Numbered from the stretch's first letter, positions 41,794 through 49,966 are shown. The stretch is 64,000 bases of DNA from Alteribacter lacisalsi (GCF_003226345.1 NZ_PDOF01000003.1:310001-374000); one strand, 5' to 3'. Notes: generated by a model not told the origin, from the sequence alone. Translations and numbers: made by a program.

Positions 41794-41868
41794 ATGATGC
41801 AGGTAAACATGATTTCAACGGTAAAACTTAATAACGGATCATCGGGCGACTTCTGTGAGATCGTATAA
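41794..41868 (+). CDS. 24-residue peptide ORF with very strong ribosome binding site
   Basis: AAAGGAGGTCGTCCCC then ATGATG; the product starts MMQVNMISTVKLNN and ends SSGDFCEIV with a single Cys five residues... from the end region. Not similar to anything I know. A possible promoter (TTGCAT near 41722, TAAGAT near 41744) and a terminator at 41905-41939 would make a transcript of about 180 bases. It could be a small signalling or regulatory peptide, or a leader; the strong site and matched terminator argue that it is translated. Confidence 0.45.
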   Translation: MMQVNMISTVKLNNGSSGDFCEIV

Positions 41869-41904
41869 ATTTGTTATGATTTTTTGTAATCAAATGGCAA
41901 AATG

Positions 41905-41988
41905 ATGCACAGACCGATGATGCTGGTCTGTGCATTTTTAATTCTATTTCAATTCTGGTCACAGGCCGATGGATCGGTCTGTGCCTTT
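41905..41988 (+). terminator. Two tandem terminator-like hairpins with related stems
   Basis: First: ATGCACAGACC (41905-41915, with the loop GATGATGCT) pairs with GGTCTGTGCAT, followed by TTTTTA. Second: CACAGGCCGAT / ATCGGTCTGTG (about 41960-41983), followed by CCTTTTA. The left arms share CACAGNCCGATG, so the second looks like a duplicate of the first. The rest of the gap to 42178 holds no recognised feature. Confidence 0.75.
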
Positions 41989-42177
41989 TAGTGTCTTCTG
42001 AAATACCTTATAGGGGTATTGTGAAAGAAGGATAATGGACCATGCATCATTTTTACCAGGTCCGAACATCCACCAGTGCCGTTTGACTTACTGTTTCGGT
42101 TTTCGTAACAAAAGTCACATCAAATAGCGATCTTTCACATACGTTAATGATGGAGAAAAAGAAGGAGGTGATCAGTT

Positions 42178-42327
42178 ATGCTATTAACATTGTTTCACTA
42201 TACAGTATCAATCACGCGTCATCCCTACAGCAGAAAAGAAATTAAGCGGGAGCAGCATTATGAACGGGCGTGCAGGCGAATTGAAAAGCAGCATGTGCGG
42301 CAGGCAGAATTTCGTCGCATGATGTAA
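42178..42327 (+). CDS. YrzI-like small protein (49 aa)
   Basis: Strong site GAAGGAGGTGATCAGTT before ATG. The product begins MLLTLFHYTVSITRHPYSRK and continues with Glu/Arg/His/Gln-rich helix (EIKREQHYERACRRIEKQHV) to FRRMM. The N-terminal hydrophobic beta-like stretch, the RxxYSxxEI box and basic tail resemble the YrzI family of very small Bacillus proteins. Function unknown. Part of a cluster of three tiny ORFs. Confidence 0.6.
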   Translation: MLLTLFHYTVSITRHPYSRKEIKREQHYERACRRIEKQHVRQAEFRRMM

Positions 42328-42373
42328 GAAGAGAAGTCGTGTTTATTATTAACAGAAAAAGGAGGCGTTGAAG

Positions 42374-42433
42374 ATGAAGATCAGAGTGAGCAGTGAGATG
42401 GTATGGAGACCCGAGGGGGAAGGCTTTGGATAG
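42374..42433 (+). CDS. 19-residue peptide ORF behind the YrzI-like gene
   Basis: AAAAAGGAGGCGTTGAAG precedes ATG. Product MKIRVSSEMVWRPEGEGFG; no family recognised. 46 bases after the YrzI-like stop and before a large structured terminator, so it is probably on the same transcript. Could be a translated regulatory peptide; low certainty. Confidence 0.4.
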   Translation: MKIRVSSEMVWRPEGEGFG

Positions 42434-42466
42434 CTGAGCTCTGAAAACCTCTGTTAAATCAAAGGG

Positions 42467-42546
42467 ACCGGGACATGAAAACAGTGTTCAGCCGAGAGTA
42501 CGTTCGATTCTCATTGGCTGAAACCTCTTCTGTCCCGGTTTTTTAA
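42467..42546 (+). terminator. Large bipartite terminator stem after the small-ORF cluster
   Basis: Outer stem ACCGGGACA (42467-42475) / TGTCCCGGT (42531-42539) and inner stem TTCAGCCGAGAG / CTCATTGGCTGAA (about 42487-42522), then TTTTTT. The inner arm makes it more elaborate than an ordinary terminator; it could be the 3' part of a small RNA. Confidence 0.75.
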
Positions 42547-42612
42547 GTTGTTTATTCGCCTAAAATTCTGTTAACGAAAAGCGGGGGAAAACAAGCCTCA
42601 TACTCCAAGGTG

Positions 42613-43362
42613 TTAATCATTATCCAAACCATTTTTCCTATACATGTAAAAGAAAATACCCAAGGTGAGCACAAGCCAGCCTAAAAGGACGGTTGTATCT
42701 ATTGCATTCCATTGATAATCACCACTGAATGAGAATGAATCAGCTAATTTTGCTAACACACCTACAAAGGTATAATTTAAAACTTCTCCCAGATTTTCAG
42801 TGAAATTCCGCAGCACAGGGGTCGAAGTTAAGATAATTAAAATTGGCGTACTTATCAGGGTGGCCTGACCCTGATTTTTTGCGTATATTCCAATAATATA
42901 ACCAATTAAAATACTGATTAAAGTAGCTAATGACGTTATGATAAAGTAGGTCGGGATCGGGATCTCTCCAAAGGACATACCACTCGCGGGAATTAAGAGA
43001 ACATTTGCCGTTATTAAAATGAGTAGTGTTGGAATCATACTTCCTATAAAATATTCTCCCCCTTTAACGGAAGAGGTCATTAATACTCTTAAGGTATTTT
43101 TTTCTTTTTCTTCAGCGATGGGAGAGCTGCTCATGGAAATTCCGCCGATAGCGATGTTAAAAATTAATCCGAAGCTTAACAGAAATCCACCAGTAGAAAA
43201 TGGACTGCCTTCCTCCCCAATCTCGACGTCAGGCATAAGATTTTTCATAACGATGACAAATGCTATTGCAAAAATAGGGGTGAAGAGAGTACTCATGTTG
43301 CTCGCTATCAACTTTAATCTCAGTTGGAGTACGGCATTTATCTTTCTAATGGATAGTTTCAA
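42613..43362 (-). CDS. ABC-2 type transporter permease
   Basis: 249 residues, six membrane segments. N-terminal KLSIRKINAVLQLRLKLIAS then helix, and PDVEIGEEGSPFSTGGFLLS loop; EEKEKNTLRVLMTSSVKGGE is the ABC-2 exporter loop (EKExxTLxxL) typical of the YhaP/NatB-like and ABC-2 families. Exports an unknown compound with the ATPase encoded upstream (overlap of four bases). End WLVLTLGIFFYMYRKNGLDND. Confidence 0.85.
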   Translation of the reverse strand: MKLSIRKINAVLQLRLKLIASNMSTLFTPIFAIAFVIVMKNLMPDVEIGEEGSPFSTGGFLLSFGLIFNIAIGGISMSSSPIAEEKEKNTLRVLMTSSVKGGEYFIGSMIPTLLILITANVLLIPASGMSFGEIPIPTYFIITSLATLISILIGYIIGIYAKNQGQATLISTPILIILTSTPVLRNFTENLGEVLNYTFVGVLAKLADSFSFSGDYQWNAIDTTVLLGWLVLTLGIFFYMYRKNGLDND

Positions 43363-44210
43363 ACCAATTCCCTCCCAGTCACTTCTAAGAACACTTTTTC
43401 TAAATTTGGTTCACATGAATGAATGGTCAGAATTTCATCGTTTATTAACCATTGATTTATCTGTTGAATAGCGTCCGGCGTGTGGGATAAAATAACCTCT
43501 TTTTCGTTTCTCAAGAGGATCTCGTAACGTTTATCTTGATTATATTTAAGCGTCAAATTTTTAGGGGTATCGTGTTCCACAATCAGACCATCATTTAAAA
43601 GTGCGACGTTATCACAAAGTTTTGTGGCTTCTTCCATATTGTGCGTAGTTAGAAAGATCGCTGTCCCCTCTCTCTTTAATTTCACGAGCAGCTCGTGTAT
43701 GGCTTCGGTTGTGACAGGGTCCAGGCCACTGGTAGGTTCGTCCAGAAAAAGCACCTTTGGTTCATGGAGCATCGCTCTTGTAAGAATCAAACGTTGCTTC
43801 ATCCCTTTTGATATTTTGCTTGCAGGTTTATGTTTATGCTCATATAAACCAACTTTTTTGAGAAGAAGATCGATCCGATTCTTTTCTACATTTAATAATT
43901 TTGCAAATGCCACTAAATTGTTATAAACGGACAGTCTCTCATATACCCCACTATTGTCTGTCACAATTCCCAATTGTTCATAAATACTTTCATTGATTTG
44001 TTCGACAGGATTACCCAGTACGAAAGCTTGACCAGAGGATTGAGCGAGTTGGCCAGTCAGAATTTTAATTGTCGTCGTTTTACCGGAGCCAGAAGGACCT
44101 AAAAATCCAAATATTTCACCTTCATGTACTGAAAAAGTAATATCCTTTAAAGCCACTTCGTTCCTGAATTTTTTTGATACATGTTCAACATGTATTAATT
44201 TATTTTTCAT
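43359..44210 (-). CDS. ABC transporter ATP-binding protein (ABC-2 exporter)
   Basis: 283 residues. Intact Walker A FLGPSGSGKTTTIKIL, signature ISKGMKQRLILTRAML, Walker B KVLFLDEPTSGLDP and switch His in FLTTHNMEEA. A short C-terminal extension follows the ATPase domain. Pairs with the ABC-2 permease downstream. Encoded after the LytTR-type regulator; the three form a unit known from other Bacilli in which the LytTR protein controls the exporter. Confidence 0.92.
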   Translation of the reverse strand: MKNKLIHVEHVSKKFRNEVALKDITFSVHEGEIFGFLGPSGSGKTTTIKILTGQLAQSSGQAFVLGNPVEQINESIYEQLGIVTDNSGVYERLSVYNNLVAFAKLLNVEKNRIDLLLKKVGLYEHKHKPASKISKGMKQRLILTRAMLHEPKVLFLDEPTSGLDPVTTEAIHELLVKLKREGTAIFLTTHNMEEATKLCDNVALLNDGLIVEHDTPKNLTLKYNQDKRYEILLRNEKEVILSHTPDAIQQINQWLINDEILTIHSCEPNLEKVFLEVTGRELV

Positions 44211-44397
44211 TTACGTTCGCTCCTTCATCCATCATGTAATGGATCACGCTGCGGCATTTTACTTTTTGCATACGTTTCTCATCCACTAATAACTTTATCC
44301 AATACCAGGAGGAATGTCGTAAAAATCCGTTGAACAGTACCATGTAAAAGCTCAGGAGTAACAAAAAGAGCTTGAAATGATGTTTATTTAATCTCAA
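44200..44397 (-). CDS. Possible small membrane protein between regulator and ATPase genes
   Basis: 65-codon frame with a TTG start at 44397 and weak GAAG before it, overlapping the ATPase start by 11 bases. One hydrophobic segment (FKLFLLLLSFYMVLFNGFL) and a basic tail. The gap of 195 bases between two co-directional genes makes a gene plausible, but no family is recognised and the start is poor. Confidence 0.3.
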   Translation of the reverse strand: MRLNKHHFKLFLLLLSFYMVLFNGFLRHSSWYWIKLLVDEKRMQKVKCRSVIHYMMDEGANVNEK

Positions 44398-44404
44398 ATG
44401 TACT

Positions 44405-45400
44405 TCAAAATTCCATTAATTTTTTCATTTCATCCAAACGCATTCTGGATAGAGGTAATTTGACCTTTGCATTTCCTTTCAATATTAAGGTAAAGCTATT
44501 TTTGGAGTAACTCACTAATTCTGACACACGCTGTAAGTTAACTAAATAAGATCTGTGACATCTAAAGAAACCGAAATTCGTTAACTTTTCTTCTAATTCA
44601 TTCATGGTGAGTTCAGTTGGGAAATATTCCTCTCCTATTCGAATATTACTTACGCTGTTAATGCTTTCTATAAAGTCAATTTCATCTGGGCTGAAAAATA
44701 TGGTTTTATCCTCCATCTTACTGGCAACCTTATACACATTTGCCGGTTTCAGACCGGAGTCGATATTATCCTGCGGCGCTGCTATAGGACCCTCTAAAAA
44801 ATCGCTCTTTTCCAAGCCGATATACCGGTTGTAGCTGTATACCTCATTGCTTAATAACAATAGCTCTTCTAAGTAATGGGAGGTAAATAAAATGGCAGTA
44901 TTATTTGATTGCAGGTGCTCTAACGCTTTGATATATAATTCTATTCCCTCATCCGTTGAGTTGCTTAATGGACTTTGAATGAGCATTAATTTTGGAGAAT
45001 ATAAAAACATACGAAATAAATTGACCCTTTTTCTTTGGTCAAGGGTTATTTTTTTAAGTTTTGCTTTCCACACATCTGACAAAGAGAAAATACCAGCAAA
45101 CTCTTCTAACGGTTTCTTGAAATCAGCAATTCTTTTGAAAAATGTTAAGTAGTCGCAGACAGTTAAGGTCTCATAAAAACCATCGTCAGTAAATTCCGTG
45201 AGGATATCAGTAGTATTATTTATAATGGAGCCACTGGAGGGGGTCAGTGCCCCAGTGATCAGATGGAAAAAAACGACGCTTTCTTTTTCTGTCATTTTAA
45301 TTCCGATTTGAGATTTTTCTTTTATAGTTAAATTTATATCTTTTAAAATGGTAATATTGTCCTCTTGTTTCATTACTTTTTCCAACGTCACCAAGGTCAC
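44405..45400 (-). CDS. LytTR DNA-binding protein fused to a degenerate ABC ATPase domain
   Basis: 331 residues from the GTG at 45400 (AAAGGTG eight bases before; reads MTLVTLEKVMKQEDNITILK). The frame stays open further upstream only because it reads into MITE F. Residues about 1-200 follow the ABC ATPase fold, but Walker A is replaced (IGIKMTEKESVVFFHLI, no GxxGxGKS), the signature is KKITLDQRKRV and Walker B reads KLMLIQSPLS where LDEP is expected; only the switch His SHYLEEL remains. The last ~100 residues are a LytTR domain (IRIGEEYFPTELTMNELEEK, FFRCHRSYLVNLQRV). The arrangement corresponds to the ABC_ATP_LytTR class of regulators encoded beside ABC-2 exporters; a non-hydrolysing sensor is inferred. 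Confidence 0.85.
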   Translation of the reverse strand: MTLVTLEKVMKQEDNITILKDINLTIKEKSQIGIKMTEKESVVFFHLITGALTPSSGSIINNTTDILTEFTDDGFYETLTVCDYLTFFKRIADFKKPLEEFAGIFSLSDVWKAKLKKITLDQRKRVNLFRMFLYSPKLMLIQSPLSNSTDEGIELYIKALEHLQSNNTAILFTSHYLEELLLLSNEVYSYNRYIGLEKSDFLEGPIAAPQDNIDSGLKPANVYKVASKMEDKTIFFSPDEIDFIESINSVSNIRIGEEYFPTELTMNELEEKLTNFGFFRCHRSYLVNLQRVSELVSYSKNSFTLILKGNAKVKLPLSRMRLDEMKKLMEF

Positions 45401-45469
45401 TTGGAACACACCTTTCCCTTCATTGTTTATGCTTTGTTTCATGTTTATTATGGGCAGATTTAATAAAAG

Positions 45470-45655
45470 AAAGCTGTTTTCGGATAGATTGTTGTTTTCT
45501 GCGCTACAGGCCGACGCTTTCCGCGGGCAACGCCTCAGCCTCCTCGGAAAAATCACCCTGCGGGGTCTTCGACTGTTGCTTTTCCCGCTGGAGTCGCGGC
45601 CTTTCGCTACGATATTAATGCTAGTCAATAGCAACAATCTTTGCGAAAAGAGCTT
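45470..45655. mobile_element. MITE-like repeat F (short form, complete ends)
   Basis: Left end AAGCTGTTTTCGGATAGATT and right end, on the other strand, AAGCTCTTTTCGCAAAGATT are good terminal inverted repeats. Core GCTACAGGCCGACGCTTTCC, CTGCGGGGTCTTCGACTG, CCCGCTGGAGTCGCGGCC. A second partial terminal copy (AAAGCTGTTTTCGGTAAG) follows at 45660. Lies 70 bases upstream of the LytTR gene start and may have displaced or supplied its promoter. Confidence 0.85.
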
Positions 45656-45689
45656 AAAAGAAAGCTGTTTTCGGTAAGTTTGTGGCTAT

Positions 45690-45985
45690 AAAAAAAGGTA
45701 AATGACGCTGCTGGAGATAACAAGTTATTTTCAAGGGCGAGAGCTTTGTTATAAGAGAGGTGCAATAGAGAAAGGAAAAAATGGGGATTTTTCATTTGCT
45801 TCCCGATAAACACTCGTGGCGTTAATCTTCCGGCAGGCAAGACACCCGAACCTTTTTTTGCTTTAAGCCAATAGCCACGCAAAGAGCCGGTAAATACTTT
45901 CACGGCATATCCTCTTTCCGGCTCTTTTAGGCAGGAACCATTCGGGAGCTTATAAAGTGGTCTGAACAGAGTGATCTGCTTTATC
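45690..45985. other. Gap without supported gene; weak bidirectional hairpin
   Basis: A 130-codon minus-strand frame crosses this gap into MITE F, but its composition and lack of start signal argue against a gene. AAAGAGCCGG (45881-45890) / CCGGCTCTTT (45918-45927) is a ten-pair stem with a 27-base loop that could end the MerR transcript. Confidence 0.45.
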
Positions 45986-46750
45986 TTACTCATTTTCCCT
46001 GTCTTTTTCAGCATCATAATACCTTTTTAATTCTTCATGAATATATAGAGCTATGTTTTCAGGGAAGTAGTTAGTAAATATATGATTACGCTTGGCTAGA
46101 AATTGATCATCTTCAATAAGATTTAATAAGCTCTTATCCGCTGGGAACAAGGCATCCATTTCGCTTACGATTTCCCGTACTTTTTCTTTACTTTCAGAAT
46201 CATTATACTTCATGGCATTCCTGATCGCTTGAATCAGACGCCACATATTGCTGTCCATTTTCTCCTTATAGTCTGGTTCATGAAGCCGTTTTATTTCGTT
46301 CATGTACTGTTTATCATCTTTGAAATATTCCTCCAATAACTGAATATATAATTTTTCCCGACTAAATAAATCAAGCATTATAAAAGCAAATTCATTTAAT
46401 TCCTCTTCAGAAATACCTTCAATGTTGTACATACGATCCATTCTGTTGATCACTTCTAAATTCTCATTTAATTCCCCTATCTTTTCTTCAATTAATTGCT
46501 TCTGTACTAATAACAACTCTCGATTATCTAACTTTTGATTCGTGATATGTTCTTTTATCTCTTTTAAAGATAATCCAAAATGTTTTAAAATCGTGATCTG
46601 CTGAAATACTTCCCATTCATATCGTGTGTATACTTTGCGGCCATTACTATTATATTTTTTGGGAATCAGTAATCCCATTTTGTCGTAGTACCGTATTGTT
46701 CTTACTGTTGAACCTACTAATTTTGCAAACTGACCAATTGTCACTTCCAT
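45986..46750 (-). CDS. MerR-family transcriptional regulator
   Basis: 254 residues. N-terminal MerR winged helix (about 1-70): VTIGQFAKLVGSTVRTIRYY, DKMGLLIPKKYNSNGRKVYT, then a coiled-coil dimer helix and an about 150-residue C-terminal effector domain without the Cys of metal sensors, so a drug or metabolite sensor is likely. Divergent from the MFS exporter gene with shared inverted repeats in between; probably controls it and itself. Confidence 0.9.
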   Translation of the reverse strand: MEVTIGQFAKLVGSTVRTIRYYDKMGLLIPKKYNSNGRKVYTRYEWEVFQQITILKHFGLSLKEIKEHITNQKLDNRELLLVQKQLIEEKIGELNENLEVINRMDRMYNIEGISEEELNEFAFIMLDLFSREKLYIQLLEEYFKDDKQYMNEIKRLHEPDYKEKMDSNMWRLIQAIRNAMKYNDSESKEKVREIVSEMDALFPADKSLLNLIEDDQFLAKRNHIFTNYFPENIALYIHEELKRYYDAEKDRENE

Positions 46751-46776
46751 GTTTACACCCCCACCAGATTATATCC

Positions 46777-46877
46777 TGTTACGTAACGTCACAATCAATA
46801 TCGTTGTTTGGTTTTTACATTGCTTTGCATAACTGAAACAGGATATTTTTATGATTTGCTTACGACGTTACGTTACA
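46777..46877. promoter_or_regulatory. Mirror-image operators in the merR/MFS divergent promoter
   Basis: TGTTACGTAACGTC (46777-46790) and GACGTTACGTTACA (46864-46877) are reverse complements but for one base. One lies close before each gene, 87 bases apart. TTACGTAA in the left copy is itself a palindrome. Likely MerR-family binding sites controlling both directions. Confidence 0.7.
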
Positions 46878-46920
46878 ATTTATGATTGGTTCTATACTGA
46901 AGTTGAGAGGAAGATCAGGT

Positions 46921-48138
46921 ATGGGACAACAATCATTATTCCAAAATCGGACATTTTTGTTTCTGTTTTTCGGGAGTTTTCTAGCTATTATTGGTTTTAG
47001 TATGTTTTTTATAACAACAACTTGGTTTGTTATTTCTGATTTGGGATCTGCTAATTCATTAGGCATGATCCTTATCGCTATTACGGTGCCACGTATTTTA
47101 ATGATGGCATTCGGAGGAGTGCTGGCTGATAAATTTAAAAAAACGACGATTATGTTCAGTACGAGTTCAGTACAAGGAATTTTACTGGTTATCATTTATC
47201 TGTTGCACAACTTCAATCAATTAACCTTTATGTATTTGATCATTTTAGGATTTTGTTTTGGCATATTAGATGCTTTTTCCGGCCCGGCTGGTACATCATT
47301 GATCCCAAAAATAGTACAGAAACATCAGATAAAACAAGCGAACGCAGTTATTCAGGGCCTGGGTCAAATTGGTTTTGTGATTGGACCTGTTATAGCTGGA
47401 AGTGTCATGGAATTTGGTGGTGTCACAAACAGTTATCTAGTATCTTCAATTATTGTTCTTTTGTCTGCTTTTTGTATGTTTCCTCCCTTTATAAAAGAAG
47501 GTCCTGTAGAAAATACGATTAAACAAACCCCTTTTAGAGATCTTGTGGAGGGACTTTCCTATGTAAGATCAAGTAGATTTTTAATTACAGGTATTCTTAT
47601 TTTGATTACGTTAAACTTTTTTGCCTTCGGAGTAATCTCTATTGCCATCCCGATTTTAGTTGAAACGTATGGAGGAACACCCATAAACCTTAGTTACATT
47701 GATGCTGCTTTAGGGGTGGGAATGATCGTCAGTACAGCCATAATCGGTACGGTTAAAATACGCCGCAGGGGATTAACCTCTATAGCTGGGTTAATTGCAA
47801 CACTATTTGTAGCTATAGCATTCAGTCAAATTCCTAACCTTTATATTTTGACAGCTTTAGCATTCTTAATTGGATTCTCTATGACATTTGTTTTTATCCC
47901 ATTTTTTACTTCTGCTCAAGAAGATACTGATCCCCGCATTATGGGGAGGGTCATGAGTATTGTCTTCTTAGCAATGAATGGGTTTGATCCACTCGCCTAT
48001 GCAAGTGTCACTCTATTGGTCACTAAAGGATTTGATATCCAATCCGTCATTTTAGCGTTTACTATCGTTGGTTTAATCATAGCGGTCACCATTTTATGGA
48101 GAGGTCATACCTTTAGAAATTACAATTCCAACTATTGA
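46921..48138 (+). CDS. MFS transporter, probable drug or metabolite exporter
   Basis: 405 residues from the ATG at 46921, which has GAGAGGAAG seven bases before; a frame from 46882 has no site and overlaps the operator side. Twelve membrane segments. Motif A variant LADKFKKTTIMFSTS after helix 2, and IDAALGVGMIVSTAIIGTVK; layout as in the enterobactin-exporter/MFS_3 group (EntS/TetV-like). The regulator divergently encoded suggests inducible efflux. A strong terminator follows. Confidence 0.88.
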   Translation: MGQQSLFQNRTFLFLFFGSFLAIIGFSMFFITTTWFVISDLGSANSLGMILIAITVPRILMMAFGGVLADKFKKTTIMFSTSSVQGILLVIIYLLHNFNQLTFMYLIILGFCFGILDAFSGPAGTSLIPKIVQKHQIKQANAVIQGLGQIGFVIGPVIAGSVMEFGGVTNSYLVSSIIVLLSAFCMFPPFIKEGPVENTIKQTPFRDLVEGLSYVRSSRFLITGILILITLNFFAFGVISIAIPILVETYGGTPINLSYIDAALGVGMIVSTAIIGTVKIRRRGLTSIAGLIATLFVAIAFSQIPNLYILTALAFLIGFSMTFVFIPFFTSAQEDTDPRIMGRVMSIVFLAMNGFDPLAYASVTLLVTKGFDIQSVILAFTIVGLIIAVTILWRGHTFRNYNSNY

Positions 48139-48154
48139 ATTAAAAAACAACACA

Positions 48155-48188
48155 AGCAAAAAACCGCTAGCATGCGGTTTTTTTGCTT
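48155..48188 (+). terminator. Terminator after the MFS gene (first copy)
   Basis: AGCAAAAAACCGC / GCGGTTTTTTTGCT stem with TAGCAT loop. A near-identical copy is found at 48547-48580, beyond MITE G. Confidence 0.9.
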
Positions 48189-48286
48189 ATTAACGTTTGT
48201 AAAAAAGGAAACGTAAATTACGACAGAATATTTGAATGGCCTAAACTATGAGCGAAGTTATCACCATACCCTGCGTCTTTTATAAT

Positions 48287-48530
48287 GGCTGTTTTCGGAT
48301 AGATTGTTGTTTTCTGCGCTACAGGCCGACGCTTTCCGCGGGCAACGACTCAGCCTCCTCGGGAGCTTTTCTGCTTCTTCCTCTTCCAGTCCAGCTCCGA
48401 GGTACATGCGTCGAAGCAACTCGCAGCCTATTCGTGAGGTAGTTGCTCGTTGTTGCTTTTCCCGCTGGAGTCGCGGCCTTTCGCTGCGAAATTAAAGATA
48501 GTTAAAACAACAATCTTTTCGAAAAGAGCC
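48287..48530. mobile_element. MITE-like repeat G (long form, complete ends)
   Basis: Left GGCTGTTTTCGGATAGATTG and right end, on the other strand, GGCTCTTTTCGAAAAGATTG are 14/20 or better inverted repeats. Core as in copy F with the extra block (CTTCTTCCTCTTCCAG, TCGAAGCAACTCGCAGCC). Flanked by a direct duplication of about 75 bases of host sequence (terminator plus CACCATACCCTGCG). Confidence 0.85.
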
Positions 48531-48546
48531 TAAAAAAAACAACACA

Positions 48547-48580
48547 AAGCAAAAAACCGCTAGCAGGCGGTTTTTTGCTT
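48547..48580 (+). terminator. Second copy of the MFS terminator
   Basis: GCAAAAAACCGC (48549-48560) / GCGGTTTTTTGC (48567-48578). Loop TAGCAG. Followed by the same CACCATACCCTGCG that precedes MITE G. 48613-48700 holds no recognised feature. Confidence 0.85.
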
Positions 48581-48700
48581 CACCATACCCTGCGCCTTTT
48601 ATAATCGATCGCCCGTCCTCGTCCAGTTCCTTACACACCTTCCCCGGTCCGACATTTTCGAGCGCCACTTCCAGGGCAAATTCCGTGTGGTTAGAGGTTC

Positions 48701-49966
48701 CTATGAATCCCCTGCCAGCCTCAACAGCGTTCTGTACAGTAATTCAGCCCCTACCGCCAAGTCATCATCCGAAGCATACTCCTTTGGATTATGACTGATG
48801 CCCTCCCTGCAGCGGACAAAGATCATGCCATAATCGCATAGACTCGACATGACCAGTGCATCATGAAAGGCGCCGCTCATCATAGTAGGCGCATTCAGCC
48901 CCAGGGCCTGACTCTCACTGTCAATAATGTCCTGAATCCATGGCGAGCAATAGCTTGGCTTTGTATTCTGGTCTTCCGTAATGTCAACCTTCAGGTGGTA
49001 TTTTTCGGCTATACGCTGAAAGCTTTCTCTCAGCAGCTCTTCGCACCTGTTTCTTCGATCCAGATCAATGTCACGCAGATCAATCGTAAATGCCACTTCT
49101 TCGGGAATCACATTTCTGGACGCACCCGAAACGTTTAGCTCCCCAACAGTCCCAACGGTCGTCCCTTCAGGATCCTCTTTTACAATCTCATGGAAGGCCA
49201 CAATCATTTCCGATGCTCCGACAAGGGCGTCCTGCCGCATAGCCATCGGCACTGTACCGGCATGCCCGGCAAAACCTTTTACTTTTACGGTCAGCCATAT
49301 CGGCCCGGCGATGCCGGTTACGATGCCGGCAGGCTGATCAGCCTTCTCAAGCAATGGCCCTTGTTCGATGTGCAGCTCCAGAAAGGAGTGGATACTCTCA
49401 GGCGAAAAGCGCGATTCCGGAATTTTATCAGGGTCGCAGCCAAACTCCCGTAATGCCTGCCTCCTCGTGATCCCGTCCGCATCCTTCCTGTCCAGTTCAC
49501 CGGCTTCCAGATTTCCTGTGATTCCCCTTGAGCCGAAAAGTCCCTTCCCGAAACGCCACCCTTCTTCATCACAAAAGGATACCACTTCAATTGGCCGATC
49601 CGGAATGATCCCCTTTTCGCTCATCGTGTGAACGGCTTCGATACTGCTTAGAACACCAACGGTTCCGTCAAATCGTCCGCCCGCAGGCTGTGAATCGATG
49701 TGTGAACCGGTCATGACCACCGGGGCATCAGGATCTTTTCCGTCTTTGCGGCCAATCAGATTCCCAAAGTTGTCCAGGCGCACAGTCATCCCGGCCTCTT
49801 CCATCCATTCAGCCACTTTCCCAAATGCCTCTTTTTCCACAGGTGACAGCGTTGGACGGCAGACACCCGTTTCACCTAATCTGCCGTATTCGGAGAGCTG
49901 TTTCATATGTCTGCTTAAACGGTCTTTGTTGATTGCGAGCTGTTCTGTAATCACGCTATCAGGCAT
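48701..49966 (-). CDS. M20-family Zn hydrolase: N-carbamoyl-L-amino acid / allantoate amidohydrolase type
   Basis: 421 residues, length and motifs of the hydantoinase/carbamoylase group. Metal site residues: TGSHIDSQPAGGRFDGTVGV (His and bridging Asp), CDEEGWRFGKGLFGSRGI (Glu pair) and LELHIEQGPLLE (His). GFAGHAGTVPMAMRQDAL starts the dimerisation insert. The C-terminal SGAFHDALVMSSLCDYGMIF gives the last metal His. It splits a carbamoyl or ureido group from an amino acid-like substrate. Last gene of a four-gene minus unit with two membrane proteins and another M20 enzyme; this suggests uptake and deacylation/decarbamoylation of N-substituted amino acids. Confidence 0.88.
   Translation of the reverse strand: MPDSVITEQLAINKDRLSRHMKQLSEYGRLGETGVCRPTLSPVEKEAFGKVAEWMEEAGMTVRLDNFGNLIGRKDGKDPDAPVVMTGSHIDSQPAGGRFDGTVGVLSSIEAVHTMSEKGIIPDRPIEVVSFCDEEGWRFGKGLFGSRGITGNLEAGELDRKDADGITRRQALREFGCDPDKIPESRFSPESIHSFLELHIEQGPLLEKADQPAGIVTGIAGPIWLTVKVKGFAGHAGTVPMAMRQDALVGASEMIVAFHEIVKEDPEGTTVGTVGELNVSGASRNVIPEEVAFTIDLRDIDLDRRNRCEELLRESFQRIAEKYHLKVDITEDQNTKPSYCSPWIQDIIDSESQALGLNAPTMMSGAFHDALVMSSLCDYGMIFVRCREGISHNPKEYASDDDLAVGAELLYRTLLRLAGDS

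Noticed and set aside
45401-45637. N-terminal extension of the LytTR protein
   Set aside because: It is the translated MITE (Arg/Pro/Ser-rich, same as shadow frames in other copies); an internal GTG with a good ribosome site fits the family start.
45625-46017. 130-codon minus-strand frame between the MerR gene and MITE F
   Set aside because: Overlaps the MerR 3' end, runs into the MITE, lacks a ribosome site, and its product looks like random Lys/Leu/Phe/Ser-rich sequence with no domain.
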